A stretch of 14,894 bases of DNA from an uncultured Collinsella sp. (GTDB taxonomy: Bacteria; Actinomycetota; Coriobacteriia; Coriobacteriales; Coriobacteriaceae): NCBI GenBank assembly GCA_902492855.1, contig CABUMU010000045.1, forward strand, positions 1 to 14,894. The letters are read 5' to 3'. The notes beneath the pieces were generated by a model. The model was not told the DNA's origin. It was given only the letters and a program-made list of their open reading frames with translations, and did not search any database. A program made the translations under genes and the position numbers. This document shows, in pieces, positions 6,824 to 14,400 of the stretch (within the stretch, counting starts at the first letter, position 1; every line of letters starts with the position of its first letter).

Positions 6824-6834
6824 ATGTGATTTCC

Positions 6835-7557
6835 CTATTTCTCGTCCGACTTATCGGTCTTGGCCGGAGCCTCGAAGCGATAGCCGACACCATGGACGGT
6901 GTAGAGCCACTTGGGCTTCTTGGGATCATCGCCCAGCTTGGCGCGAAGATTCTTCACGTGGCTATCGATGGTGCGCTCATAGCCCTCAAAGTCATACCCG
7001 AGCACTTTCTCGACCAGCTCCATGCGGTTATACACACGGCCGGGATGGCGGGCAAGCGTGGTGAGCAGCTTAAACTCGGAAGCCGTCAGATCGACTTCCT
7101 TGCCCTCGACCAAGATCTTGTGGCCCGAGATATCGATGACCAGATCGCCGAAGTCGAGTACCTCGACGGCGGGCTCGTCGGCCTGATGGGCACGGCGGAA
7201 CAGAGCGCGAACGCGGGCGACGAGCTCGCGCGGCGAGAACGGCTTAATCAGATAGTCGTCGGCGCCGAGCTCAAGACCGATAATACGGTCCTCGATCTCG
7301 CCCTTAGCCGTCAGCATGATGATGGGGACATCCGAGGTATCGCGAATGGTGCGGCAAACGCGCTCGCCGGGAATCTTGGGGAGCATAAGGTCGAGCACGA
7401 CCAGGTCGAACTGATGCTTCTCGAACTCCTCGATCGCGGACTGGCCGTCGCCGACGCCCACAACCCAGTAGCCTTCGCGCTCGAGATAGGCAGCGACGGC
7501 GTCACGGATTGCCTTCTCATCCTCGACCAGCAGAATCTTTTTTGCATCTGAAGCCAT
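6835..7557 (-). CDS. OmpR/PhoB-family response regulator
   Basis: This 240-residue DNA-binding regulator has an N-terminal receiver and a C-terminal winged helix. Receiver residues are complete: acidic pair Glu12-Asp13 (LLVEDEK), phospho-acceptor Asp56 (VVLDLMLP), Thr83 (MLTAK) and Lys105 (LIKPF). The output domain has the family's features: DLTASEFKLL (about 156-165), RVYNRMELVEKVLG, the recognition-helix region RTIDSHVKNLRAKLG (about 195-209), and the wing YTVHGVGYRFE. An upstream TTG at 7578 would add seven residues, but the ATG at 7557 is preceded by AGGGGG (complement of 7566-7571) at about eight bases and is chosen. The histidine kinase gene follows after 11 bases, so the two form an operon. 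Target genes cannot be read from the sequence. Confidence 0.95.
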   Translation of the reverse strand: MASDAKKILLVEDEKAIRDAVAAYLEREGYWVVGVGDGQSAIEEFEKHQFDLVVLDLMLPKIPGERVCRTIRDTSDVPIIMLTAKGEIEDRIIGLELGADDYLIKPFSPRELVARVRALFRRAHQADEPAVEVLDFGDLVIDISGHKILVEGKEVDLTASEFKLLTTLARHPGRVYNRMELVEKVLGYDFEGYERTIDSHVKNLRAKLGDDPKKPKWLYTVHGVGYRFEAPAKTDKSDEK

Positions 7558-7610
7558 AACACGGCCCCCCTGTCTCAATTAGCTAAGAACAAGCCCATTT
7601 TAACGCACCT

Positions 7611-7652
7611 GAGCCCGCCGGATGCCGCTATGACGCGGCAGCTCGGCGGGCG
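7611..7652. other. Strong GC-rich hairpin without U-run in the regulator's upstream region
   Basis: The arms 7613-7620 and 7644-7651 pair perfectly (8 bp) and continue inward with 7623-7628 and 7635-7640 (6 bp) around a 6-base loop. It lies between the lipoprotein stop (7711) and the regulator start (7557). Neither strand has a T-run behind it, so a simple Rho-independent terminator is not indicated. It may end lipoprotein transcription by another route or lie in the regulator's leader. Confidence 0.5.
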
Positions 7653-7710
7653 GTACTCACAATTACAACGTGTTTATTCCCCTGTTGGCGCCTTTTTAAC
7701 CCCTCTAAGC

Positions 7711-8922
7711 TTAAAGAGAGAATAGGCGTGCAGTGACCGTCTCTGGTATACCCTGGCTGTTGCGCACCGTGGCGTACGTAAGGAATGAGTCCGATTTTCC
7801 CGCCGTAGCTGGATAATCGCCATACTCCAAAGCGCGGTCGGGCGACAGCAGCGAGCCATAGGTCTTGGCAGAGGTGTCGATCAGGAAATGCGACGCCTGT
7901 ACCTTAACAAGGTATTTATTCTTCTTGCCAGCCGCACATGCGAGCGGCTCGCGTGACAGGAAGAGGTACGGCCCTCCCTCATTACCGATATACGTGCCCA
8001 TATTGCCCAGGCTGCCCACGCCACTATAGGCCGCCTCGATAGAAAACACGAAGGTATCGCCCATATATACGGCCTCGAAAGGCGAAACTGACGAAGGGAG
8101 GACCAACTGGGCACGCTTGGTGTTGTTGCCGTCGGTCAGATCGATTGCCGTTATGCCGTAGTAGACGCCCTCGTCGTTGCGGACACGCGGCGAGATGGTC
8201 AAAATGCCGTCGCTCGCGCGCGGGGCCGATGCAAAGCGGCCCGTCGATTTCCAAATTACCTCGGCCTTGGATTCATCAAGCGAGCGACGATAGCAAAACG
8301 AATCACTACTCGTTTTATTGCCGCCTGCCGAAGGCATTTTATACCAGATGACCGATGACCCGAACGCCGTAAACAGGGGCGGATCATAGTCCTTGCCACC
8401 TCGATCGAGCTCAACCACGTCGCCAGAGAGCGAAGCGCCCGACAGATTTTGAGCGTAGAGCTTCCACGATGAATTGGCAAAGTTCATCTCAACCCACGCG
8501 AATACGCCGTCGCCGGCACGGACATCGTAGAATGCATATCCCGTGCCCTCGATAGGATCCTCGATTAATGTGGTAAGCGAGCCATCACCCAGGTTGAGCA
8601 CACCGAGTGTGTTGGCGTGCAGTGCCGATGCAGGCGCCATCATCGCCGCGGCGTAATCGCCGTCGCAGTAGTACAGCAGCGTACCCAGAGGCAGCGTCCA
8701 CGACGCCGCCGGCTCAAGATCGATGTCGACTGCCTCGTACTCATCCGTAATCGAGATGATTTTGGAATCGTCCTTGATAACCTGCGGCTCGCCGGCGGCA
8801 TCATCGCTGGTACCCGTTTTTTTCGAGCATCCGGCAAGCACCGTGGCAGCGCCCGCGGCAGCCCCACCGAGTACAAAGCCGCGACGCGATATTCCGTTCT
8901 TGATGTGATCGGCGATACCCAT
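7711..8922 (-). CDS. Tat-exported lipoprotein of unknown function
   Basis: This 403-residue protein starts with a twin-arginine signal, SRRGFVLGG with Arg13-Arg14, followed by an Ala/Gly-rich hydrophobic stretch and the lipobox VLAGC. The lipidated cysteine is Cys32. The mature protein would be attached to the outer face of the membrane. A Ser/Asp linker follows (about 33-55). The rest is rich in short hydrophobic strands alternating with Gly/Asp turns and contains repeated patterns such as YAFYDVRAGDGVFAWV and YGITAIDLTDGNN, suggestive of a beta-propeller-like fold (inference). I do not recognise a named family or catalytic motif. Tat export suggests folding or cofactor loading before export, but no cofactor motif is visible. 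The ATG shares one base with the stop of the TSCPD gene (TAATG) and has no strong ribosome binding site of its own, so it is probably translated by coupling. Confidence 0.85.
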   Translation of the reverse strand: MGIADHIKNGISRRGFVLGGAAAGAATVLAGCSKKTGTSDDAAGEPQVIKDDSKIISITDEYEAVDIDLEPAASWTLPLGTLLYYCDGDYAAAMMAPASALHANTLGVLNLGDGSLTTLIEDPIEGTGYAFYDVRAGDGVFAWVEMNFANSSWKLYAQNLSGASLSGDVVELDRGGKDYDPPLFTAFGSSVIWYKMPSAGGNKTSSDSFCYRRSLDESKAEVIWKSTGRFASAPRASDGILTISPRVRNDEGVYYGITAIDLTDGNNTKRAQLVLPSSVSPFEAVYMGDTFVFSIEAAYSGVGSLGNMGTYIGNEGGPYLFLSREPLACAAGKKNKYLVKVQASHFLIDTSAKTYGSLLSPDRALEYGDYPATAGKSDSFLTYATVRNSQGIPETVTARLFSL

Positions 8923-9185
8923 TAGGCGATCTCGGCGCGAGCAGCCTCGATAGCGCGTGTAAGCTGGTCGGCGCAGGAGGTCTTTTTCATACCGCAGGTA
9001 TTACCGGCGAGAACCTCGATTACGCGATCGGCAGGAGCGCCCTCGACCAGCTTGGAGATAGCCTTGAGATTGCCGTCGCAGCCGCCGGTAAACTCAACGC
9101 CCATCACCTTGTTGCCGTCATCGGAAAGGTCAAGGTGAATATTGCGAGCACACACGCCCTGAGGCTTGTAATCAAACGAAATCAT
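8922..9185 (-). CDS. TSCPD-domain small protein (four-cysteine type)
   Basis: This 87-residue protein matches the small stand-alone TSCPD-domain family (the TIGR03905-type four-cysteine proteins), from memory of the family pattern. Cysteines at 12 (GVCARNI), 36 (FTGGCDGNL), 64 (GNTCGMKKTSC) and 71 fit the conserved four, arranged as possible metal or Fe-S ligands. The TSCPD domain is also found at the C-terminus of some adenosylcobalamin-dependent ribonucleotide reductases; the role of the stand-alone version is unknown. The start ATG has GAGGGG about six bases upstream. The gene overlaps the following Tat lipoprotein gene by one base, so the two are co-transcribed. No ribonucleotide reductase gene is in the window. 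Confidence 0.85.
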   Translation of the reverse strand: MISFDYKPQGVCARNIHLDLSDDGNKVMGVEFTGGCDGNLKAISKLVEGAPADRVIEVLAGNTCGMKKTSCADQLTRAIEAARAEIA

Positions 9186-9249
9186 GCGATCCCCTCTCAG
9201 AATGTTATTCGAGACGACTATTATCCCCGTCTTTCCCTAAATGCAACGA

Positions 9250-9287
9250 GGCGCTTCGCCGGCAACACACATTACCAGCAAAGCGCC
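9250..9287 (-). terminator. Probable terminator after purB
   Basis: The stem 9250-9256 with 9281-9287 (7 bp) extends inward after a mismatch by about 5 bp, including one G-U pair. It lies some 26 bases after the purB stop. The T content after it on the minus strand is low, so the call is moderate. Confidence 0.5.
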
Positions 9288-9313
9288 CTAAAAAGCTAAC
9301 GTTATGCCCGAAC

Positions 9314-10660
9314 CTACTCGAAGTTCAGCTGCTCCAGGCGGTCGAAGACCGTATCGATGCGGGTGAGGAAGTCCCACGGATCAAAGATCTCATCGAGCTT
9401 CTCCTGGCTGACGGTGCAGCGCGGATCGGCCTCGAGACGCTCCTTAAAGGTAGGGCCGGAGACACAATCCTGTACCTCGTGCCAGGTTGCCATGGCGTTC
9501 TCCTGCACAATGGCGTACGCGTCCTCGCGGGTGATGCCCGTGTCGACGAGGGCGAGCAGGACCTTGGAGGAGAAGATGAGGCCGCGTGTCTTGTTGAGGT
9601 TGGCCATCATGCGAGCGGGATACAGCTGCAGGCCGTCGATAACGCGGATGAGGCACTGGAACATGTGGTCGAGGGCGATGAAGCTGTCGGCCTGGGCGAC
9701 GCGCTCGGCAGAGGAGTGCGAAATGTCACGCTCGTGCCACAGGGCGACGTTATCGAAGGCAACCTGGGCGTTGGACTTCACGACGCGCGACAGACCGCAG
9801 ACTTTCTCCATGGTGATGGGGTTGCGCTTGTGCGGCATGGCTGAGCTGCCCTTTTGGCCCTTACGGAACGGCTCCTCGGCCTCGAGCGTATCAGTCTTCT
9901 GCAGATTGCGGACCTCGGTAGTGATGCGCTCGCAGGTGGCTGCGGTGGTGGCGAGAACGCCGGCGAGATAGGCGTGATGGTCGCGGCTGATAACCTGCGT
10001 GGACAGCGGGTCGTGAACCAGGCCCAGGTGCTCGCAGACATACTCCTCGACGAACGGCTCGATGGAGCTGTACGTGCCGACAGCGCCCGAGATGGCACCA
10101 AAGGCAACATTCTTGCGGGCGTCCTCAAGACGATCCAGATCGCGCTTGAGCTCCCAGGCCCAAGAGCCAAACTTCATGCCGAAGGTCATCGGCTCGGCGT
10201 GGATGCCATGAGTGCGGCCGGCACAGAGCGTGTTGCGCTCCTCAAAGGCGCGACGCTTGCAAATCTCGCCGAGCTTCTTGACGTCCTCGATGATCAGGTC
10301 GCAGGCCTGGGTGAGCTGGTAGCACAGGGCCGTGTCGCCCAGATCCGAGCTGGTCATGCCATAGTGAACCCAGCGGCTGGGCTTGGGGTCGCCCTCGGGA
10401 ACATCGGCATCGATGTATTCCTTCATGTTGGTCAGGAAGGCAATGACGTCGTGGCGCGTGACTTCCTCGATCTCATCGACCTTCGCCTTCTCAAAGTTGG
10501 CATGGTCGCGGATCCACTGGGCCTCGTCTTTGGAAATACCGATCTTGCCGAGCTCCGCCTGGGCCTCGCAGGCCAGAACCTCGATCTCCTGCCAAATGGC
10601 GTACTTGTTCTCGAGGGAGAAGATGTGTCCCATCTCCGGGCGGGTATAGCGATCGATCAT
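9314..10660 (-). CDS. purB: Adenylosuccinate lyase
   Basis: PurB catalyses two fumarate-releasing steps: SAICAR to AICAR in de novo purine synthesis, and adenylosuccinate to AMP. The 448-residue protein belongs to the fumarase/aspartase superfamily. It has HYGMTSSDLGDTA (about 99-111), RTHGIHAEPMTFG (about 149-161) with the catalytic-type histidine, and the mobile-loop signature GSSAMPHKRNP (about 271-281) with the reactive serine. The long open frame begins at 10726, but AAGGAG (complement of 10666-10671) stands five bases before the ATG at 10660, and MIDRYTRPEM is the usual family N-terminus, so that start is used. It forms its own unit in this window, apart from purC. A TACAAT at 10710-10705 on the minus strand could be its -10 box, without a convincing -35. 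Confidence 0.97.
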   Translation of the reverse strand: MIDRYTRPEMGHIFSLENKYAIWQEIEVLACEAQAELGKIGISKDEAQWIRDHANFEKAKVDEIEEVTRHDVIAFLTNMKEYIDADVPEGDPKPSRWVHYGMTSSDLGDTALCYQLTQACDLIIEDVKKLGEICKRRAFEERNTLCAGRTHGIHAEPMTFGMKFGSWAWELKRDLDRLEDARKNVAFGAISGAVGTYSSIEPFVEEYVCEHLGLVHDPLSTQVISRDHHAYLAGVLATTAATCERITTEVRNLQKTDTLEAEEPFRKGQKGSSAMPHKRNPITMEKVCGLSRVVKSNAQVAFDNVALWHERDISHSSAERVAQADSFIALDHMFQCLIRVIDGLQLYPARMMANLNKTRGLIFSSKVLLALVDTGITREDAYAIVQENAMATWHEVQDCVSGPTFKERLEADPRCTVSQEKLDEIFDPWDFLTRIDTVFDRLEQLNFE

Positions 10661-10762
10661 AGCGGCTCCTTTTTGGTTATTGGCACGTTGGTCGTAACCC
10701 ATCCATTGTACCGTGCGCAGGTGCAAGTATGGGCAGCAGGCATTAACCTAACATTTTGGAAT

Positions 10763-10814
10763 TGGAGCGAGCAACGGGACGTCCGCGTATTTGCTTCGCA
10801 AATCCGCACCGGCT
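10763..10814 (-). repeat. 52-bp direct repeat, copy A (tRNA-Gly 3' end fused to hairpin)
   Basis: The first 18 bases (10763-10780) copy the tRNA-Gly 3' end including CCA with one mismatch. Next comes GTCCGCG and a 6-bp hairpin, 10789-10794 with 10798-10803 (centre GCTTCGC), extended by GCG/CGC after a mismatch. It is identical to copy B at 10894-10945 except at two adjacent bases. No gene is visible from the purB start region (10661) to the tRNA. Confidence 0.75.
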
Positions 10815-10893
10815 GCGGTCGATCCCCTCGGATTCACGGTGACGATGGGGAAGACTTTGTTGAATTGGCCGTCCCGAGGTCTTCTGTGCTCCA

Positions 10894-10945
10894 TGGAGCG
10901 GACAACGGGACGTCCGCGTATTTGCTTCGCAAATCCGCACCGGCT
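10894..10945 (-). repeat. 52-bp direct repeat, copy B
   Basis: This is the second copy of the tRNA-Gly-end/hairpin unit, 131 bases from copy A. The tRNA-derived part is 10894-10911, again with one mismatch to the real tRNA end at 11075-11092. The 79 bases between copies A and B contain no evident gene or repeat. Confidence 0.75.
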
Positions 10946-11026
10946 TCAGGCGCCTGTCGGCGCCTTCGCCTGCTCGCTACAAACGCTTCGCGTTCGCACC
11001 TTGGCGGGTTCGAGTCCCGGCGCTTG
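10946..11026. repeat. Mini-hairpin row ending in an inverted T-arm fragment
   Basis: After copy B come hairpins at 10948-10953 with 10960-10965 (6 bp) and 10982-10986 with 10990-10994 (5 bp, centre GCTTCGC). Then 11004-11019 is an exact 16-base inverted copy of the tRNA-Gly T-arm (11087-11102). This mirrors the arrangement beside tRNA-Lys. Confidence 0.6.
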
Positions 11027-11031
11027 GTAGT

Positions 11032-11064
11032 AAAAAGCACGGCAACGTAACGCTGCCGTGCTTG
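11032..11064 (-). terminator. Rho-independent terminator of tRNA-Gly
   Basis: A 9-bp stem (11036-11044 with 11054-11062), with further partial pairing inside, is followed on the minus strand by five T (11036-11032). It lies about ten bases past the encoded CCA. Confidence 0.85.
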
Positions 11065-11074
11065 TGCTTTTTAC

Positions 11075-11149
11075 TGGAGCGGGCAACGGGACTCGAACCC
11101 GCGAGTGTCAGCTTGGGAAGCTGATGCCTTACCACTTGGCGATGCCCGC
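11075..11149 (-). tRNA. tRNA-Gly (anticodon CCC), CCA encoded
   Basis: On the minus strand the acceptor GCGGGCA (11149-11143) pairs with TGCCCGC (11085-11079). The anticodon stem is TCAGC/GCTGA with loop TTCCCAA, giving anticodon CCC. The T arm is GCGGG-TTCGAGT-CCCGT. The discriminator is T at 11078 and CCA is encoded at 11077-11075. The sequence is typical of glycine tRNA. Confidence 0.96.
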
Positions 11150-11162
11150 TTGTGCGTTGGCT

Positions 11163-11192
11163 AGTATAACGCGGTTGTCTTGTTCGATACAA
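11163..11192 (-). promoter_or_regulatory. Probable tRNA-Gly promoter
   Basis: On the minus strand, TTGTAT (11192-11187) and TATACT (11168-11163) are 18 bases apart. The -10 box ends 13 bases before the mature tRNA start, placing transcription start just ahead of the tRNA. Confidence 0.65.
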
Positions 11193-11446
11193 GGGTGGTG
11201 ATGCTTGTTTTAGCTGTGGAGAATCATTTGAAAACCGCGCCAATTGTGGAGATGAGGACCTTTGTCTTTCTTTTCTTACCATCTTCTACCTGCACTTTTA
11301 TCTGATTGTTGTATTTGAGCTCGATTTGTCAGAAATCGGGCAAGCTTTTGGTCAGGCTCCGGTACTTACCCGCATGAACCTCGGGGGTAGCCTCATCCTA
11401 CGCGTCGCAGCCTCCCCGTGCGGCGCACGAGGGATAAGGAGCAGCC
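11193..11446 (+). promoter_or_regulatory. Long upstream/leader region of the adhesin gene
   Basis: About 250 bases without a credible gene. The left part (to about 11320) is AT-richer and probably holds the promoter, but no convincing -35/-10 pair was found. The right part has short inverted repeats: 11322-11327 with 11333-11338, 11367-11371 with 11385-11389, and 11417-11421 with 11425-11429. The last ends six bases before the ribosome binding site AAGGAG (11436-11441), which is five bases ahead of the ATG. These stems could affect translation, but no known riboswitch class is recognised. Confidence 0.4.
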
Positions 11447-14400
11447 ATGTCCAACGCACCCACGCACTCTGTCCACAGCGCAATCGCAACAGGTCCGCTG
11501 CTCCTGCTCCTCTTCCTGCTTTTCGGCTGCCTGGCACCGGGAGCCGCATTTGCCGTCGATGGCTACGACCAGCTCGGCTTCCGCACTATTAGCGATGATT
11601 GTGGACCCTTCTTCATCGGCAAGTATGAAGCTCAAGACACCTCGATTGCCTACTGCATGAACCAGGAGCGCCCCGGCCCCACCAAACCGGGCGGCCCATG
11701 GCTCAACTTTGATCAAGGCTGGGTGTGGCTCGACGACGAGTTCGCGGCAATCGTTTGTCACGGATATCCTACCGCCACGTCGTTTGGCGGTTACCATCTT
11801 TCACCCGATCGCGCCCGCGCCGCCACCCAGCTTGCCGTATGGATGCTCAACGGCACTACCCATGTCGACGGCACCTACTCCTACACGACCGCTCAGGGCA
11901 AAACCAAGAGCGGACACTTTACCGCCGACAATGAAGTCGTGGCGGCTGCGCGGTGGCTCCACGACAGCGCAAAATCAGGAAGCATCAAAGCCGCTCCGCA
12001 CCGCGCGCGACGCTATCTAGGAGCCGTATCGGGCGGCAGCAAACGTCAAGACATGCTCTATGTACTGCCGGCGGTCTCTGTTTCCTTCCAAAAGCAGTCT
12101 GCTGACACCGTTATTACCAGCGGAAACAATACCTATCAGTTTACCGGGGCAACATTCGATATTTTTGAGAGCGCCAGCGGCGCGCGTGTCGGCACCATCA
12201 AGATGGACAGCAACGGTCGAGCGCAAGCAACACTCCTACCCAACACGGCGTACTACCTGATTGAAACGAAGGCGCCGGCCGGCTATGTCCCCCGTCGTGA
12301 TCGCATCGCCTTTACCACGGGGAATGACGGCGGGCGGGTCGCCATTGATGAACAGCCCGGCACCATCAACCTGCGTATCGTAAAACTCGATGCCGCGACG
12401 AATGCCTGCCCCCAGGTGGGATCTTCACTCGCAGGAGCAGAGTTCACGTGTGTGTCGCAATCAACCCCTGGATGGGCACAAATCCTCACGACCGACGAAA
12501 GCGGTCGGGCCGCCCTCGCCGATGTCCCCTTAGGAACCTTTACTATCTACGAATCAAAAGCCCCCGAGGGCTACCTGCCATCCAACGACAGCTGGACCTA
12601 TACCGTTGGAGCCGACCAGCTCGGCGATTCAGGCGTGGTTGAGATCGAATCTCGCGTTTCCGATATCCCCATTGCGTTTAACCTTGAGATTTCCAAATTC
12701 AAGGATTACGGCAATAGCGACCAATCCGGCCTGGAGCAGCCGGCGGGTGGTGTTGTCTTTGAGGTTGTCAGCAACAGCTCTCAGCAGGTTGTTGGCACAC
12801 TGACCACAAACATCTATGGCTTTGCCTCCACCAAAGACCAGCCCGAAGCATGGTTCGGCACAGGTAAGCGACCCGCCGGTGTCCACGGAGCCGTCCCATA
12901 CGACCGTGCCGGCTACACGGTTCGCGAGGTTCCGGAAACCGTCCCCGAGGGTTTTAAACGTGCAGGGGAATGGACCGTCGGGGCCAATCAGATTTCCAAC
13001 GGCGCCGAGCTTCAATATATCGTGGATAACCACGCTCTGTCGACGCATCTCCAGATTGTAAAACGCGACGCCCAAACAGGCGCTTCTGTTCCACTAGCCG
13101 GATTCACCTTCCAACTCCTCGACAGCAATCACGAACCTGTCTCACAAACTTGCTGGTATCCAGCACATAACGTAATGGACACCTTTACGACTGACGCGAC
13201 CGGGACCGTCACACTGCCCGAATCGCTCGTGCCGGGCACGTATTATGTACGCGAAACCTCGGCCAAAGAGCCCTATCTTGTCGGCGAAGAGATCGAGGTA
13301 AACATACCCGCCGACATGAACCTAACGCCCGTTGCAATCGCCTCGTATTATGACCACGCCGCGACCGGAAACATCAGGATCGTTAAAACCGATGCCGTAG
13401 ACGGCAGCAGGCTCGCGGGCGCCATCTTTGAGATCCGTGCCTCGGGTGATATCGTGCGCCCCGATGGTAGCATTGCCGCGATCGACGGTGAGACCGTCGC
13501 GACCGTCGCGACGGATGAAACTGGCGAAGCACGCACAGACAACCTGCCGCTGGGATCTGGTACCGCGCGCTACGAGGTTGTCGAGACTCAAGCGCCGACC
13601 GGCTTCTTACTCGACCGGACGCCCCATATCGTAGACCTCGCTTATGCCGACCAGAAAACGCCCGTTGTAGAAGCACGGCTTAACGTATCCGACGATTACA
13701 CCAAGGTTGATATCTCCAAGGTCGATGCAAGCGGTGAGCAGGAAGTGGAAGGCGCACAACTCACCTTATATGGTCCCGATAAAACCGAAATAGACTCCTG
13801 GACCTCATCCGACAAGCCGCACCGCGTCGAACATCTTGCACCCGGCACCTACTCGTTGCGCGAAATGATGTCTCCGCGGACCTATGACCTTGCCGAGGAG
13901 ATAACGTTTGAAATAAAGGATACGAGAGAAGTCCAATCCGTCGCGATGAAGGATGCGCCCATCGAGATCAAAGGACAGGTCGACAAGCGTCAGGAGCTTG
14001 TCCAACCTATCGGAAAGGGTCTGCTGGCCAACGGAGATGGTAAAAATCGCGCCGCGACGCAAACCAATACGGATGGACTTTTCTCCTATACTATCGACGC
14101 TCGAAACGATTCAACTACCTGGGTTGATGAGTTCACAATTACCGATGATCTTGAGTGTGCCGAGGACGATACGGCGAGATTCGTCTCAATCGAAACCCCC
14201 GTCGCCATCGGCGACCTCAACGGTCTGTGCAACGTGTGGTATCGCACGACGCCGTTGGACTCGACAGACGTCGATGAACCGGCGAACGCGACACTTGACG
14301 ATGGACACGAAAATCCTTGGCTTGAGTCCGACGAAGTAAAAGAGAGCCTTGGTGAGGACTGTCGCCTCGTCGATTACGACGGCTGGCGCCTCTGGAAGGC

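Noticed and set aside
11003..11026. Plus-strand tRNA gene before the tRNA-Gly terminator
   Set aside because: Only an inverted T-arm copy is present; the upstream bases form mini-hairpins, not a cloverleaf.
9854..11050. 398-residue plus-strand open frame
   Set aside because: Antisense to purB for most of its length, then runs through the tRNA-Gly repeat zone; no family resemblance.
10763..11092. CRISPR array
   Set aside because: The repeats are only two (plus a partial match at the tRNA), unevenly spaced, contain tRNA sequence, and no cas gene is present.
11355..11430. TPP-type riboswitch in the adhesin leader
   Set aside because: A short ACCC...GAACCT resemblance exists, but the CUGAGA element and the second conserved arm are absent, and a thiamine link to an adhesin is not expected.
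11516..11532. Lipobox (LFGC, Cys28) in the adhesin signal peptide
   Set aside because: Phe before the Gly is atypical, a good signal peptidase I site follows at AFA-VDG, and the protein already has an LPATG wall anchor.
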